A stretch of DNA of 64,000 bases from Devosia limi DSM 17137. Its GTDB lineage: Bacteria > Pseudomonadota > Alphaproteobacteria > Rhizobiales > Devosiaceae. The notes under the pieces were generated by a model. It was not told where the DNA came from, searched no databases, and saw only the letters and a list, made by a program, of their open reading frames with translations. The position numbers were made by a program, and so were the translations under genes. Within the stretch, counting starts at the first letter, position 1; every line of letters begins with the position of its first letter. Of this stretch, positions 8,058 through 17,262 are shown one piece after another. The stretch lies in the NCBI RefSeq assembly GCF_900128975.1, contig NZ_FQVC01000015.1, forward strand, positions 22,750 to 86,749, written 5' to 3'.

Positions 8058-9413
8058 ATGAACCCCGTTTCCAAACCGCTCTGGCAGCGGTTCACTATCT
8101 TCCTTGTGCCGTTGATGGCCTCCAATATCCTGCAGGCGCTGTCAGGTACGGTCAATTCGATCTATATCGGCCAGATGATCGGTGTCGAGGCGTTGGCCGC
8201 GACTGCCACGTTCTTCCCGATCATGTTCTTTCTGATGAGCTTCATCATCGGGTTGTCGGCAGGCTCGACCATCCTGATCGGTCAGGCCTGGGGTGCGCGC
8301 AATCTCGACAAGGTCAAGCAGGTCGCCGGCACCACACTGACGGCGACGATCGCTTTGGGCGTGCTCGTCGCCATTGTTGGGGGCGTCTGGGCCGAGCAGA
8401 TCATGACCGTATTGGGGGCGCCGGACAATATCCGGGCCATTTCGGTCGGCTATGCGCGCATCATGCTGATCGGCATGCCGGGGTTTTTCATCTTCCTCGT
8501 GGTCACCTCGGTGCTGCGCGGGGTGGGCGATACGGTAACGCCGCTGTTTTCGCTGATCCTTTCCATGACGGTCAGCCTGCTGGTCACGCCGGCCTTGATC
8601 CAGGGGTGGTTCGGGCTGCCGCAACTGGGGGTCAATGCCGCTGCCTGGGCGTTTATCTCGGGCTTCGTGTCGGTGCTGCTGTTCCTGTTTTTCTACATGC
8701 GGGCGCGCAAGATGCCGCTGGCGCCCGATGCCGTGCTGCTCAGGGCGATGATCCCCGATTTCAAGCTGCTCGGCCTGATCCTCAAGCTGGGCGTTCCGGC
8801 CGGACTGCAGATGGTGATCTCGTCGGTCGCCGGGATTGTCGTGGTTGGATTGGTCAATCGCTTTGGCTCGGACGCCACGGCCGCCTATGGCGCGCTGGGG
8901 CAGGTGATGAGCTATGTGCAGTTTCCCGCCATGTCGATCGGCATTGCTGCCTCGATCTTTGCGGCGCAGGCGATCGGTGCCGGGCAGGTCGGGCAACTGG
9001 GAGCGATCACCCGCACCGCGCTGCTGCTCAACCTGGTCATCACCGGGGCGCTGGTGGCACTGGCCTATCTGTTCAGCGAACACCTGGTGGCGCTGTTCAT
9101 CACCGATCCTGAAGTGGTGGCGCTCACCGAGACGCTGCTCCATGTCGTGCTGTGGAGCATGATATGCTTTGGCTGGAGCGTGGTGTTCTCGGGCATCATG
9201 CGGGCAAGCGGTACGGTCTATGCGCCGATGCTGCTGTCGCTGGCCTGCATCCTCTTCATCGAACTGCCGGGGGCGGTGTGGCTGAGCGGAACCAGCCTGG
9301 GGCTGACCGGCATCTGGGTCGCCTATGCGGCCAGCTTCACCATGATGCTGGTATTGCAGGCGGGCTGGTACCAGTTCGTGTGGAAGAAAAAGAAGATCAA
9401 GGCGTTGATCTGA
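8058..9413 (+). CDS. MATE family multidrug efflux transporter
   Basis: Integral membrane antiporter of 451 residues with twelve hydrophobic segments in two six-helix halves. Typical MATE sequences are NILQALSGTVNSIYIGQMIG near the start and the equivalent YVQFPAMSIGIAASIFAAQAIGAG in the second half. The family expels cationic drugs and dyes using sodium or proton gradients. The start ATG has GGAGA upstream. The gene stands alone and converges with an HxlR gene. Confidence 0.92.
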   Translation: MNPVSKPLWQRFTIFLVPLMASNILQALSGTVNSIYIGQMIGVEALAATATFFPIMFFLMSFIIGLSAGSTILIGQAWGARNLDKVKQVAGTTLTATIALGVLVAIVGGVWAEQIMTVLGAPDNIRAISVGYARIMLIGMPGFFIFLVVTSVLRGVGDTVTPLFSLILSMTVSLLVTPALIQGWFGLPQLGVNAAAWAFISGFVSVLLFLFFYMRARKMPLAPDAVLLRAMIPDFKLLGLILKLGVPAGLQMVISSVAGIVVVGLVNRFGSDATAAYGALGQVMSYVQFPAMSIGIAASIFAAQAIGAGQVGQLGAITRTALLLNLVITGALVALAYLFSEHLVALFITDPEVVALTETLLHVVLWSMICFGWSVVFSGIMRASGTVYAPMLLSLACILFIELPGAVWLSGTSLGLTGIWVAYAASFTMMLVLQAGWYQFVWKKKKIKALI

Positions 9414-9424
9414 GGCCAGGCAAG

Positions 9425-9448
9425 GGCGGTGGACGCGCTTCCACCGCC
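9425..9448. terminator. Hairpin between convergent MATE and HxlR genes
   Basis: Inverted repeat GGCGGTGGA-cgcgct-TCCACCGCC in the 64-base gap between converging genes. It could end transcription from both sides; no long T-tract is present. Confidence 0.5.
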
Positions 9449-9477
9449 TGTCTGGTATTCAGCCGGTTGATCGTTGA

Positions 9478-9900
9478 TTAATCCCGGGCGGCGTAGGCCA
9501 CCTTGCGCGATGCGTCTTCGTCGGCAATGGCAGTCTGGCGGATGTCATAGACCGCGCGGGCGTCGATGATGGCGCCGTGATGCTGGGCCGACCAGTCCCA
9601 GAGAGCATTGATCGGGCCGGTCAGGGTCTTGCCCAATTCGGTCAGGCCATATTCAACGCGCGGCGGCACTTCCGGATAGATGGTTCGCGTGACCAGGCCA
9701 TCGCGCTCGAGATTGCGCAGCGTCAGGGTCAGCATGCGCTGGGAGACGCCATTGATCGAGCGCTTCAGTTCATTGAAGCGAATGGTGCCGGAGCGCGATA
9801 GAATGCCCACCACCATAACGCTCCATTTGTCGCCAATGCGGTTGAGCACATCGGACATGGCATTGCAGTTCGCCGATTTGCTCGTGTCTGTCAGTGACAT
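9478..9900 (-). CDS. HxlR family transcriptional regulator
   Basis: Winged-helix regulator of 140 residues. After a short lead it has CNAMSDVLNRIGDKWSVMVV, with the cysteine conserved in redox- or electrophile-sensing HxlR members, then the recognition helix NGVSQRMLTLTLRNLERDGL and the wing ending in PPRVEYGLTELG. The start at 9900 (MSLTDTSK) is chosen as the upstream extension holds a palindromic operator. A DJ-1 family gene lies upstream on the same strand. Confidence 0.85.
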   Translation of the reverse strand: MSLTDTSKSANCNAMSDVLNRIGDKWSVMVVGILSRSGTIRFNELKRSINGVSQRMLTLTLRNLERDGLVTRTIYPEVPPRVEYGLTELGKTLTGPINALWDWSAQHHGAIIDARAVYDIRQTAIADEDASRKVAYAARD

Positions 9901-9930
9901 TTCTGTGCCTGCCTGCGAGGGTAACCTGGG

Positions 9931-9953
9931 CAGTAATATATACATAGTTACTG
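9931..9953. promoter_or_regulatory. Candidate HxlR operator
   Basis: Inverted repeat CAGTAA-n11-TTACTG with an AT-rich centre (TATATACATAG), 30 bases before the HxlR start codon. HxlR proteins bind AT-rich palindromes of this size, so autoregulation is likely. Confidence 0.5.
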
Positions 9954-9982
9954 GTTGTGCCTAGGGCGGTCTGACCCTGTTG

Positions 9983-10018
9983 TCGGACGACCTGCCGCAG
10001 GCGGCGCAGGTCGTCCGA
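9983..10018 (-). terminator. Hairpin downstream of the DJ-1 family gene
   Basis: Inverted repeat TCGGACGACCTGC / GCAGGTCGTCCGA with a ten-base loop just after the end of the minus-strand DJ-1 gene. It is a strong stem without a clear U-tract. Confidence 0.5.
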
Positions 10019-10040
10019 GCGACATGTTGATGCTCGCGGT

Positions 10041-10613
10041 CTAGGTGGCCGGGCGATGCTCAGCGCCGTGGATGCCGATGTAATAGTCCAGTTCGTCATT
10101 GCGCAGGCCCAGCGTTTCAAACACGGCGCCCATGAAGGTCACCGGTGCGCTGCCCGCCGCGGTGACGATCTTGCCGTCTCGCACGGCGTAGGGCTGGTCC
10201 TGATAAAGGGCGGCGCCCTTGTAGCCGGTCGGTGGCAAGTTTTCCGTCGAGTTGGAGGTGTGGCGCACAGTGTCCAGCAGCCCGGCCTTGGCCATGGCCA
10301 AGGTGGCATCGCAAATGCCGGCTACCGTCTTGCCGGCATCGCGGGCTGCCTTGAGGGCGAGCGAAATATCGGGCGCATTCGGCGTGGACCAGATGGTGCC
10401 GCCATTGACCACCAGCGCATCGATCTGGGCTGGATCGATATCTTCAACCGCCATGTCCGGGGTGACCTTGAGGCCAGCGCTGGAGACAACCGGTTTGCCC
10501 CCGGGCGTAGCGAATTTGGTTTCGAGCCCGTAATACTGCCGCGCGGCGGCATTGAGCAGGGCGGTTTCCCAATCGGCATAGCCATCGGTGAGAATGGTGA
10601 CGATAGTGGTCAT
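10041..10613 (-). CDS. DJ-1/PfpI family protein
   Basis: Single-domain DJ-1/PfpI protein of 190 residues. Glu16 (GYADWETAL) and the nucleophile-elbow Cys101 (VAGICDATLAMAKAGLL) form the family active site. Members act as glyoxalase-like, protease-like or covalent chaperone-type enzymes; this one cannot be assigned a substrate. It is divergent from a WYL-domain regulator 71 bases away, and such pairs are common, so that regulator probably controls it. Confidence 0.85.
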   Translation of the reverse strand: MTTIVTILTDGYADWETALLNAAARQYYGLETKFATPGGKPVVSSAGLKVTPDMAVEDIDPAQIDALVVNGGTIWSTPNAPDISLALKAARDAGKTVAGICDATLAMAKAGLLDTVRHTSNSTENLPPTGYKGAALYQDQPYAVRDGKIVTAAGSAPVTFMGAVFETLGLRNDELDYYIGIHGAEHRPAT

Positions 10614-10684
10614 CGGCGATCTCCGTTATTCATCATGGCTCGACCGTAACCAGTCTCCACACCAGTTTTTGTCAGCAGTCAAAC

Positions 10685-11377
10685 ATGGCCAAACGAAGCG
10701 AACGATTATTGGTCCTGATGCAGGCATTGCGCCGTCGGCGCCGGCCGGTGACAGGCCAGGTGCTGGCAGAGGAAACCGGGGTGTCGCTGCGCTCGCTGTA
10801 TCGCGATATCGAAACGCTCAAAACGATGGGTGCGGCAATCGACGGCGAAGCCGGCTTGGGCTTCGTGCTGCGGGCGGACTATTTCCTGCCGCCGCTGATG
10901 TTCTCAGAGGAGGAGGTCGAGGCGCTGGTGCTGGGGCTGCGCACATTGGTCCATGGACCCGATGCCGAGATGAGCCAGACGGCGCGCGACGCCACGACCA
11001 AGATTGCGGCGGTACTGCCGCCAGAGCGCCGCGGCGACATGGACGCGGTCGGGCTCTTTGCCATGCCGCGGGCGGTGACTGGCACCGACTGGCGGCTGGG
11101 GCAATTGCGTCGCGCCATTCGCGAGGAATGGCAGGTGCGGATAAGCTATCGGACGCAGGCAGGGGAGGCGAGCGATCGGGTGATCTATCCGTTGGCACTG
11201 GGCTATTACGACAACCGGCAAATCCTGGTGAGCTGGTGCGTCCTGCGCAACGATTATCGCAGTTTCCGGATTGATCGGATGGAAACGCTGGATGTTCTTG
11301 ACCAACGCCTGCCTGAGCCGCGACGGACCTTGTTTCATCGGTGGCGGACCCGCAACAATCTGCCGGATCTGACCTGA
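10685..11377 (+). CDS. YafY-type helix-turn-helix regulator with WYL domain
   Basis: Regulator of 230 residues. The N-terminal helix-turn-helix is KRSERLLVLMQAL...VSLRSLYRDIETLKTMGA, followed by a WYL ligand-sensing domain (YPLALGYYDNRQILVSWCVLRNDYRSFRIDRM), where the usual W-Y-L motif reads roughly G-Y-Y. Divergent from the DJ-1 gene, so it likely controls that promoter. The ligand is unknown; WYL domains bind nucleic acid or small ligands. Confidence 0.85.
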   Translation: MAKRSERLLVLMQALRRRRRPVTGQVLAEETGVSLRSLYRDIETLKTMGAAIDGEAGLGFVLRADYFLPPLMFSEEEVEALVLGLRTLVHGPDAEMSQTARDATTKIAAVLPPERRGDMDAVGLFAMPRAVTGTDWRLGQLRRAIREEWQVRISYRTQAGEASDRVIYPLALGYYDNRQILVSWCVLRNDYRSFRIDRMETLDVLDQRLPEPRRTLFHRWRTRNNLPDLT

Positions 11378-11484
11378 GGGGGGGGCAAAATCCCGTCAGG
11401 CGACGGGGCGCCGCATTGAGGTCGCATTAAGCCGCTGTTAAGAGAGGGACCGAAATCAGCCTAACAATCCGGAGCCTCGTCCTC

Positions 11485-12651
11485 GTGCAGCTTGCCCGAC
11501 ACATTGGCGCTATTGCCCTCGCCAGCCTTCTGAGCCTTTCCGCAGCCCTTGGCGCGGCGCGGGCCAACCCCATGCTGCTCGTGGATATGACGACGCTGGA
11601 AGTGCTGTATTCCGATGAAGCGGGCCAGCCCTGGCATCCGGCTTCGTTGACCAAGATGATGACCGCCTATGTGGCGTTCGAGGAAATCGCCAAGGGCACG
11701 GTGACGCTGGACACGCCGGTGATCCTATCGCGCAATGCCATCAACCAGGCGCCGAGCAAGTCCGGCCTGCCGGTCGACAGCGCGGTCACGATGAAGGATG
11801 CGCTTTACCTGATGCTGGTCAAGTCGGCCAACGACATGGCAACGGCGATTGCCGAGACCATCGCCGGCAGCGAAGCGGCCTTCGTCGGCAAAATGAACGA
11901 TGTTGCTTCCCGCATGGGGCTGACGGCCAGTCATTTCGCCAATCCCAATGGCCTGCACGATGCGACACAGGTGATGTCGGCCCGCGATCTGGCAATATTG
12001 TCGCTCTATATTCGCCAGACTTTCCCGCAATATCTGCCGATTTTCGGAACGGAATCGGTGCAGCTGGGCAAGGCGCGGCTGGAATCCAACAATGAGTTGC
12101 TGACCAAGTTTGCCGGTACGACCGGCATGAAGACCGGCTATGTCTGCGCTTCGGGGCTCAATATCGTGGCCACGGTGGAGCGCGACGGCCGCCAGCTGCT
12201 GGCAGTGGTGCTGGGTGGCTCATCGGCGCGCGAGCGCAATGAGCGGGCGGCCGAACTGGTGCTGCGCGGGCTGTCGGGTAGCGCTGGCGGGACCGGGCAG
12301 TCGGTCTTGACCCTGGGCAACAACGCCGGAGCAGCGCCGGTCGACATGCGCGCACAGATCTGCGGCAAGGAAGCGGCAGAATTCACCAAGGCGCAGCAGG
12401 CAGCCTTCCCGATGGGGATGAAGGGCCAGCCCAGCTATCTCAATGACGTCGTCGCGCCGCAGACCTATACCGCGGTCAATCTTGGCCGCGTGCGCACCGG
12501 CATCGACCTGCCGCGTCCGCGCCCGCCGCATCTGGCAACTTTCCCCGCGCCGAGCACCGCAGCGGCCCTCGAAGCCGACTTGCGTCCAGGGCTGACGGTA
12601 ACAGCTACTGCGGACGCACCGTTTCCACTGCCGCGGCCGAATTTCAACTAA
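11485..12651 (+). CDS. D-alanyl-D-alanine carboxypeptidase, peptidase S11
   Basis: Periplasmic low-molecular-mass penicillin-binding protein that trims the terminal D-Ala from peptidoglycan stem peptides. It shows a signal peptide (residues 1-27), the SxxK motif SLTK at 54-57, SAN at 115-117 and KTG at 217-219, all required for catalysis. Length is 388 residues. The start is GTG. The C-terminal hundred residues are Pro- and Ala-rich and do not resemble the standard membrane-anchor domain, so it may be soluble. Confidence 0.92.
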   Translation: MQLARHIGAIALASLLSLSAALGAARANPMLLVDMTTLEVLYSDEAGQPWHPASLTKMMTAYVAFEEIAKGTVTLDTPVILSRNAINQAPSKSGLPVDSAVTMKDALYLMLVKSANDMATAIAETIAGSEAAFVGKMNDVASRMGLTASHFANPNGLHDATQVMSARDLAILSLYIRQTFPQYLPIFGTESVQLGKARLESNNELLTKFAGTTGMKTGYVCASGLNIVATVERDGRQLLAVVLGGSSARERNERAAELVLRGLSGSAGGTGQSVLTLGNNAGAAPVDMRAQICGKEAAEFTKAQQAAFPMGMKGQPSYLNDVVAPQTYTAVNLGRVRTGIDLPRPRPPHLATFPAPSTAAALEADLRPGLTVTATADAPFPLPRPNFN

Positions 12652-12721
12652 GGCTGAAGCGCGGGTGACTGCGCATTTTTGCCCGCCGTGCCATCCATCG
12701 ACACACTCCACCCACCGGGTC

Positions 12722-12741
12722 ATTCCCGCGCAGGCGGGAAT
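12722..12741. repeat. REP-like palindrome
   Basis: Perfect inverted repeat ATTCCCGC-GCAG-GCGGGAAT in the gap after the carboxypeptidase gene, followed at about 12770-12790 by a degenerate second copy (ATTCCTGCCCGCGCGGGA). Palindromes of this sort are dispersed between genes in many proteobacteria. Confidence 0.6.
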
Positions 12742-12860
12742 CTTCCTGGTGCGGAGCGGTAGGACGAATGGATTCCTGCCCGCGCGGGACTGACTCCGTG
12801 GGGACGGATATCTCTGTGGGATGAATACTGGCGTGGCTTTGGTAGCCTTTGCCGCCCTGC

Positions 12861-13088
12861 CTAGCCCCGAACGATCAGAAAGCTCAGCACATCGCCATCG
12901 GCGCTGGCCGTGCAGGCATGGCCGTTCTGGCGGCAGAACAGCGGGATGTCGATCTTGGCCATGGGGTCGGTGGCCAGCACCAGCAGCGACGCGCCGCCGG
13001 GCAGGCTGGCCAGCCGCTTCTCCATCTTCAGCACCGGCAGCGGGCATTTCAGCCCGCGGGCGTCGATGCGTTCAGGCTCAGTTGGCAA
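12861..13088 (-). CDS. TusA/SirA-like sulfur carrier protein
   Basis: Small protein of about 75 residues with the TusA signature RIDARGLKCPLPVLKMEK, including the sulfur-carrying Cys-Pro dipeptide, and the C-terminal GDVLSFLIVRG strand. TusA proteins pass persulfide sulfur for tRNA thiolation and other pathways. No ATG is available; the TTG at 13088, overlapping the end of the upstream CAP gene by 11 bases, is the most plausible start and implies translational coupling. Confidence 0.75.
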   Translation of the reverse strand: MPTEPERIDARGLKCPLPVLKMEKRLASLPGGASLLVLATDPMAKIDIPLFCRQNGHACTASADGDVLSFLIVRG

Positions 13089-13557
13089 GGACGAGAACCC
13101 AGTAGATGCCGTAGCTCGAATTGGGGTTGAAGGCGACTGCGACGCCGGCCTTGGTCGCATTGGCATTGAGGCCGGCGGCGTCGGCCGGGCTGTTGCGCCA
13201 ACCCGAGAAGGTTTCGGCAAAGGTGGCGTAACCGGCACTGAGCTTCATGCCGACAACGCCAGCAGGGGTCTTGGGCGCATTGCCGGTTGCCGCATATTGC
13301 GAGGCCAAAGCCTGCGCAGTGCCATCCAGGCCAGCGTCGGACGCCAGCGGTGGCAGGCCATTGGTGGCGCGGTAGGCATTGACGATCGATAATGCCTGAA
13401 CGCGGTCGAGGCTGGCGCCGGGCGCATCCATGCGCGCGCTCAGGCCGGGGGCCAGGCCGACGCTGGCCGGCCCGCTGCTGCAGCCGGCCAGAGCGGCAAT
13501 CGCCATCAGGGCAAGTGCAGGCACCAGCATCGGCTTGGTGCGGGACATAACGGACAT
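13078..13557 (-). CDS. CAP (SCP-like) domain lipoprotein
   Basis: Secreted lipoprotein of 159 residues. The lipobox LAGC is at residues 22-25 after a hydrophobic leader; the mature part is a CAP fold with VNAYRATNGLPPLASDAGL, YAATG, FAETFSGWRNSPADAAGL and a final GIYWVLVLAN strand. The function of bacterial CAP proteins is mostly unknown. The gene overlaps a TusA gene downstream. Confidence 0.82.
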   Translation of the reverse strand: MSVMSRTKPMLVPALALMAIAALAGCSSGPASVGLAPGLSARMDAPGASLDRVQALSIVNAYRATNGLPPLASDAGLDGTAQALASQYAATGNAPKTPAGVVGMKLSAGYATFAETFSGWRNSPADAAGLNANATKAGVAVAFNPNSSYGIYWVLVLAN

Positions 13558-13790
13558 GAATGATCCTTACGCTGGTACAGAGCTGGCAAGATTGTCTGCT
13601 CAACCACAACTCGGTAAAATGGCCTTTGTAAGGCGCTGATTTTAATAACGAATTCTTAACTACAAGTGTTGAGCGCCCGCTTGTCTGTCTATCGCGTAGC
13701 ATTGCGGCGTGCCGGCGGCAAGCCAAGCGCATAACACCATGCCCCGGCCAGTCCCCGGCTTGGTCATCGTGGGGCGCTATGCAGAGGGTG

Positions 13791-14813
13791 CTACCATTCC
13801 AGCACGATCTTGCCCTTTTCGCCTGCCGCAGCCAGTTCGAAAGCCTGTGCGTAGTCGTCGACGCGCATACGGCGCGTAATGACCTTGCGGACGTCGAGCC
13901 CCGATTCCAGCATTGCCAGCATCTTGTGCCAGGTCTCGAACATTTCCCGTCCGTAAATGCCGCGCAGCGTTATCATCCGGAAGACGATCTTGCCCAGGTC
14001 GAAGTTGAAGGGCCGTGCCGGCACACCCAAAAGGGCAATGCGGCCACCCATGACCATGTGGTCGATCATCTGGTCGAGTGCGGCCGGGGAGCCGCTCATC
14101 TCAAGGCCGACATCGAAACCTTCCTTCATGCCCAGCCTGGACATTACTTCGCGCAAGTCTTCGTTGGCGACGTTTACCGGAACGACATCGGCCACTTCGG
14201 CCGCCAGTCTCAGCCGTTCAGGATTGACGTCCGTTATCACCACGCGGCGGGCACCGGCATGGCGGGCAACGGCGGCACCCATGATGCCGATCGGGCCGGC
14301 GCCGGTCACCAGAACGTCTTCTCCCACGATGTCGAATGCCAGAGCGGTATGGACAGCGTTGCCAAGGGGATCGAGGATCGCCCCCATCTCGTCATCAATG
14401 CCGTCGGGCAGGGGGATGATGTTGAAGGCCGGTATCCTGACGAATTCGGCAAAGGCGCCCGGCAGGTTGACACCAATACCTTTGGTTTCGGGATCGAGGT
14501 GAAACTTCCCCGCCCGGCTGGCGCGACTTTTCATGCCCACCACATGGCCCTCGCCCGAAACCCGCTGGCCAACTCTCAGATTGCGGACATCGGCGCCCAG
14601 GGCGGCAATCTCGCCGGCATATTCGTGGCCGGTGATGAGGCCGACAGGCACGGTTTTGGCGGCCCATTCATCCCAGTTGTAGATGTGGATGTCAGTCCCG
14701 CAAATGCCGGTCTTGTGAACCTTGACGAGGACATCCTCTGGTCCGATCTGGGGGATCGGACGATCCTCCATCCAGATGCCGCGTTCCGACTTGGCCTTGA
14801 CGAGTGCTTTCAT
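13791..14813 (-). CDS. tdh: L-threonine 3-dehydrogenase
   Basis: Zinc-dependent NAD+ dehydrogenase that converts L-threonine to 2-amino-3-ketobutyrate. It is 340 residues long with the catalytic-zinc segment GICGTDIHIYNWDEW, GHEYAG, the nucleotide-binding GAGPIGIMGAA and GIYGREMFETWHKM typical of Tdh. The loop that normally carries four structural-zinc cysteines reads GMKSRASRAGKFHL and has none. It overlaps kbl by four bases (ATGA), so the two make the threonine-to-glycine route. Confidence 0.93.
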   Translation of the reverse strand: MKALVKAKSERGIWMEDRPIPQIGPEDVLVKVHKTGICGTDIHIYNWDEWAAKTVPVGLITGHEYAGEIAALGADVRNLRVGQRVSGEGHVVGMKSRASRAGKFHLDPETKGIGVNLPGAFAEFVRIPAFNIIPLPDGIDDEMGAILDPLGNAVHTALAFDIVGEDVLVTGAGPIGIMGAAVARHAGARRVVITDVNPERLRLAAEVADVVPVNVANEDLREVMSRLGMKEGFDVGLEMSGSPAALDQMIDHMVMGGRIALLGVPARPFNFDLGKIVFRMITLRGIYGREMFETWHKMLAMLESGLDVRKVITRRMRVDDYAQAFELAAAGEKGKIVLEW

Positions 14814-15997
14814 CCGATGATCCCCAATTCCTTGCCGGCCTCGGCGAATGCGCCGATCGCGAAGTCCACGTCCGCTTCGCTCAGTGCAGCCGACATCTGG
14901 GTGCGAATGCGCGCCTTGCCCTTCGGCACCACGGGGAAAAAGAAGCCTGCAACGTAGACACCACGTTTATCGAGGGCCGCAGCCAGATCCTGGGCTTTGC
15001 CAGCCTCTCCAAGCATGACCGGAATGATCGGGGTCTCACCCTCCAGCAGGTCGAAGCCGGCTGCGGCCAGTCCAGTGCGGAACCTGCGCGTGTGGCTCAT
15101 CAGCGTTGCTCGCAGATCATCGGACTTGTCGGCAAGCTCGAGCGCCTTCAATGAGCCTGCCGCGACGGCTGGTGCAAGTGCGTTGGAGAAGAGGTAGGGC
15201 CGGGCGCGTTGCCGCAGCAGATCGATGGCCTGCTGAGGCCCGGCGATAAAGCCGCCCATCGCGCCGCCGAGGGTCTTGCCGAACGTTCCGGTGATGATAT
15301 CGACATGGGTGGCGGTCAGGGCGCCGGTGCCGCGTCCCCCGGGCCCGAGATGGCCGGTTGCGTGGCAGTCATCGACCGCAATAATGGCGTCGTATCGGTC
15401 GGCCAGGGCGCGGATTTCGGCCAGTTTGGCGATGTGGCCGTCCATCGAGAAAACGCCATCGGTGACGATCAGCCGGAAGCGGCTGCCATCCGATATCGCC
15501 TGTTTCAGCTGGGCCTCGAGATCGTTCATGTCGCTGCTGGCATAGCGATATCGCCTGGCCTTGGACAGGCGTACGCCATCGATGATCGAGGCGTGGTTGA
15601 GGGCGTCCGAGATGATGGCGTCCTCTGGCCCGAGCAGGCTCTCGAACAGTCCACCATTCGCATCGAAGCATGCCGCGAACAGGATGGAATCGTCCTTGCC
15701 GAGAAACCTGGCCGTTGCCTGTTCAAGCTCGCGATGCAGATCCAGCGTCCCGCAAATGAAGCGGACGGACGCCATGCCGAAGCCATAGTGCTGGATAGCG
15801 TCGATCGCGGCCTTCGCGATTTCGGGATGGTCGGCGAGGCCGAGATAATTGTTGGCGCACAGGTTGACCATTGTGCGAGGGCCCACCGCAATGCGGCCGC
15901 CCTGCGGTCCGGTAATTTGCCGTTCGCGCTTCAGCATGCCGGCGCTTGCTATTGTATCGAGCTCGCTTTGCAGGTGCTTGAGAAAACCGGATTCCAC
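14810..15997 (-). CDS. kbl: Glycine C-acetyltransferase (2-amino-3-ketobutyrate CoA ligase)
   Basis: PLP enzyme that splits 2-amino-3-ketobutyrate with CoA to glycine and acetyl-CoA. It is 395 residues with NLCANNYLGLADHP, the DDCHATGHLGPGGRG segment and the PLP lysine in GTFGKTLGGAMGGF. The start is GTG at 15997 because GGGAGG lies five bases upstream. It is co-transcribed with an upstream XRE/cupin regulator and overlaps tdh downstream. Confidence 0.93.
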   Translation of the reverse strand: MESGFLKHLQSELDTIASAGMLKRERQITGPQGGRIAVGPRTMVNLCANNYLGLADHPEIAKAAIDAIQHYGFGMASVRFICGTLDLHRELEQATARFLGKDDSILFAACFDANGGLFESLLGPEDAIISDALNHASIIDGVRLSKARRYRYASSDMNDLEAQLKQAISDGSRFRLIVTDGVFSMDGHIAKLAEIRALADRYDAIIAVDDCHATGHLGPGGRGTGALTATHVDIITGTFGKTLGGAMGGFIAGPQQAIDLLRQRARPYLFSNALAPAVAAGSLKALELADKSDDLRATLMSHTRRFRTGLAAAGFDLLEGETPIIPVMLGEAGKAQDLAAALDKRGVYVAGFFFPVVPKGKARIRTQMSAALSEADVDFAIGAFAEAGKELGIIG

Positions 15998-16058
15998 TGG
16001 AACCTCCCTTTTGGCCACTAATCCAATATATCGGAAATTCCGGCGGGGCAATGGACTT

Positions 16059-16622
16059 CTAGCGATACAGCAAGACCAGCAGGCCCGTGGCGGTTTCGGT
16101 GCCGCCATTCGCGATGGCGTGCGGGACGTCGGCCGGGTAGCGAGCGGTCTCGCCGCGCTTGACTTCCGCCTCGCCGCGGCCGCTCCTGATGATGATGCCA
16201 TCCGTCCAGGCGGTGAAGTGCTCCACCGCGCCCTTGGCATGGGGGTCGCTGTCCAGCCGGCCGCCTGCCGCTATCTCGACTGCGTACCATTCCGTGTGCC
16301 CTGCCAGCCTGGGCGGGCTCAATATCTTGAGCCGGCAAAGTCCGTCACCGCTCCGGATTTCCGGCGTATGGGAGGCGGGCGTGACTTCAATGACGTCATG
16401 CTCATTGGTGGTAGCACCGCCGGCGATGAGGTCAGCGAAATCCAGTCCCAAAGCCTGGGTCAGGCTCCACAATACCGCAAAGGTGGGATTGGCCTCGCTG
16501 CGTTCGATCTGGCTGAGCATCGATTTCGAGACGCCAGACATCCCCGCCAAAGCCTCAAGGGTCAGGCGCCTGGCCTTGCGCTCGGTCTGAATGACCGGGC
16601 CAATTTTGGGACTGGAATTCAC
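16059..16622 (-). CDS. XRE family regulator with cupin domain
   Basis: Regulator of 187 residues. The first 65 residues are a helix-turn-helix (RRLTLEALAGMSGVSKSMLSQIERSEANPTFAVLWSL is the region) and the last 75 form a cupin barrel (GAVEHFTAWTDG...PADVPHAIANGG) that likely senses a small ligand. The GTG at 16622 with GGAG upstream is preferred to a GTG at 16676. It leads the kbl-tdh operon with a 61-base gap, so it most likely controls threonine catabolism. Confidence 0.85.
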   Translation of the reverse strand: MNSSPKIGPVIQTERKARRLTLEALAGMSGVSKSMLSQIERSEANPTFAVLWSLTQALGLDFADLIAGGATTNEHDVIEVTPASHTPEIRSGDGLCRLKILSPPRLAGHTEWYAVEIAAGGRLDSDPHAKGAVEHFTAWTDGIIIRSGRGEAEVKRGETARYPADVPHAIANGGTETATGLLVLLYR

Positions 16623-16786
16623 TGTCACACTCCGCGCTCCATTCCGGTATGACGGATATCGCGGCGGCGTGTCCACTGCTAATTGACAAGCATGCTGCTC
16701 ATGCTGGCTCGGTAGGGCGGGTCATGCTGGCCGCTGCTGGTTCTTGCTTGCTGGCAACTGAAAGGCCGTCATCGATAGCGGCCAGC

Positions 16787-17209
16787 TCAGGCAAGGCGCT
16801 TGCCCTGTTCGTCGATAATGACTTCGCCGTCCTCCTTGCTGAAGGGGCCGATGTCCGGGTTTTCCAGAATGTCCAGGACCAGTTCCGACGGACGGCAGAG
16901 CCGCACGCCGCGCGGTGTTTCGACAAATGGCCGATTGAGCAGGATGGGATGCGCTGCGATCGCGTCAAGCAGGTCGTCGTTGGTCAGGGCGGGGTTATCG
17001 AGGCCAAGGTCGGCATAGGGGGTGCCCTTCTGTCGAATGGCCTGACGCAGCCCGATGCCGGCGGCCCGCACCAAGGCGAGGATGCGCGCGCGGTCAGGCG
17101 GGTTGGTCAGATAGGCGATGACGAGCGGCTCGACACCCGATTGGCGGATCATGGCCAGCGTATTGCGCGACGTGCCGCAGTCGGGGTTGTGAAAGATGGT
17201 GACGGTCAT
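16787..17209 (-). CDS. arsC: Arsenate reductase, glutaredoxin-dependent type
   Basis: ArsC of the plasmid R773 type, 140 residues, reducing arsenate to arsenite with glutathione and glutaredoxin. The catalytic motif HNPDCGTSRN gives Cys11, and the later segments NRPFVETPRGVRLCRPSE contain the substrate-binding arginines. The start may be ATG 17209 or 17215. It is the last gene of the arsenic operon, after acr3. Confidence 0.88.
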   Translation of the reverse strand: MTVTIFHNPDCGTSRNTLAMIRQSGVEPLVIAYLTNPPDRARILALVRAAGIGLRQAIRQKGTPYADLGLDNPALTNDDLLDAIAAHPILLNRPFVETPRGVRLCRPSELVLDILENPDIGPFSKEDGEVIIDEQGKRLA

Positions 17210-17262
17210 GACCATTCCAGCAGGGGTGAGATTGGCGGTGGCGCGGGCAATGTCCGCAACGC

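Noticed and set aside
12665..12850. Gene between the carboxypeptidase and TusA genes
   Set aside because: Only REP-like palindromes; no frame with a plausible start and ribosome-binding site.
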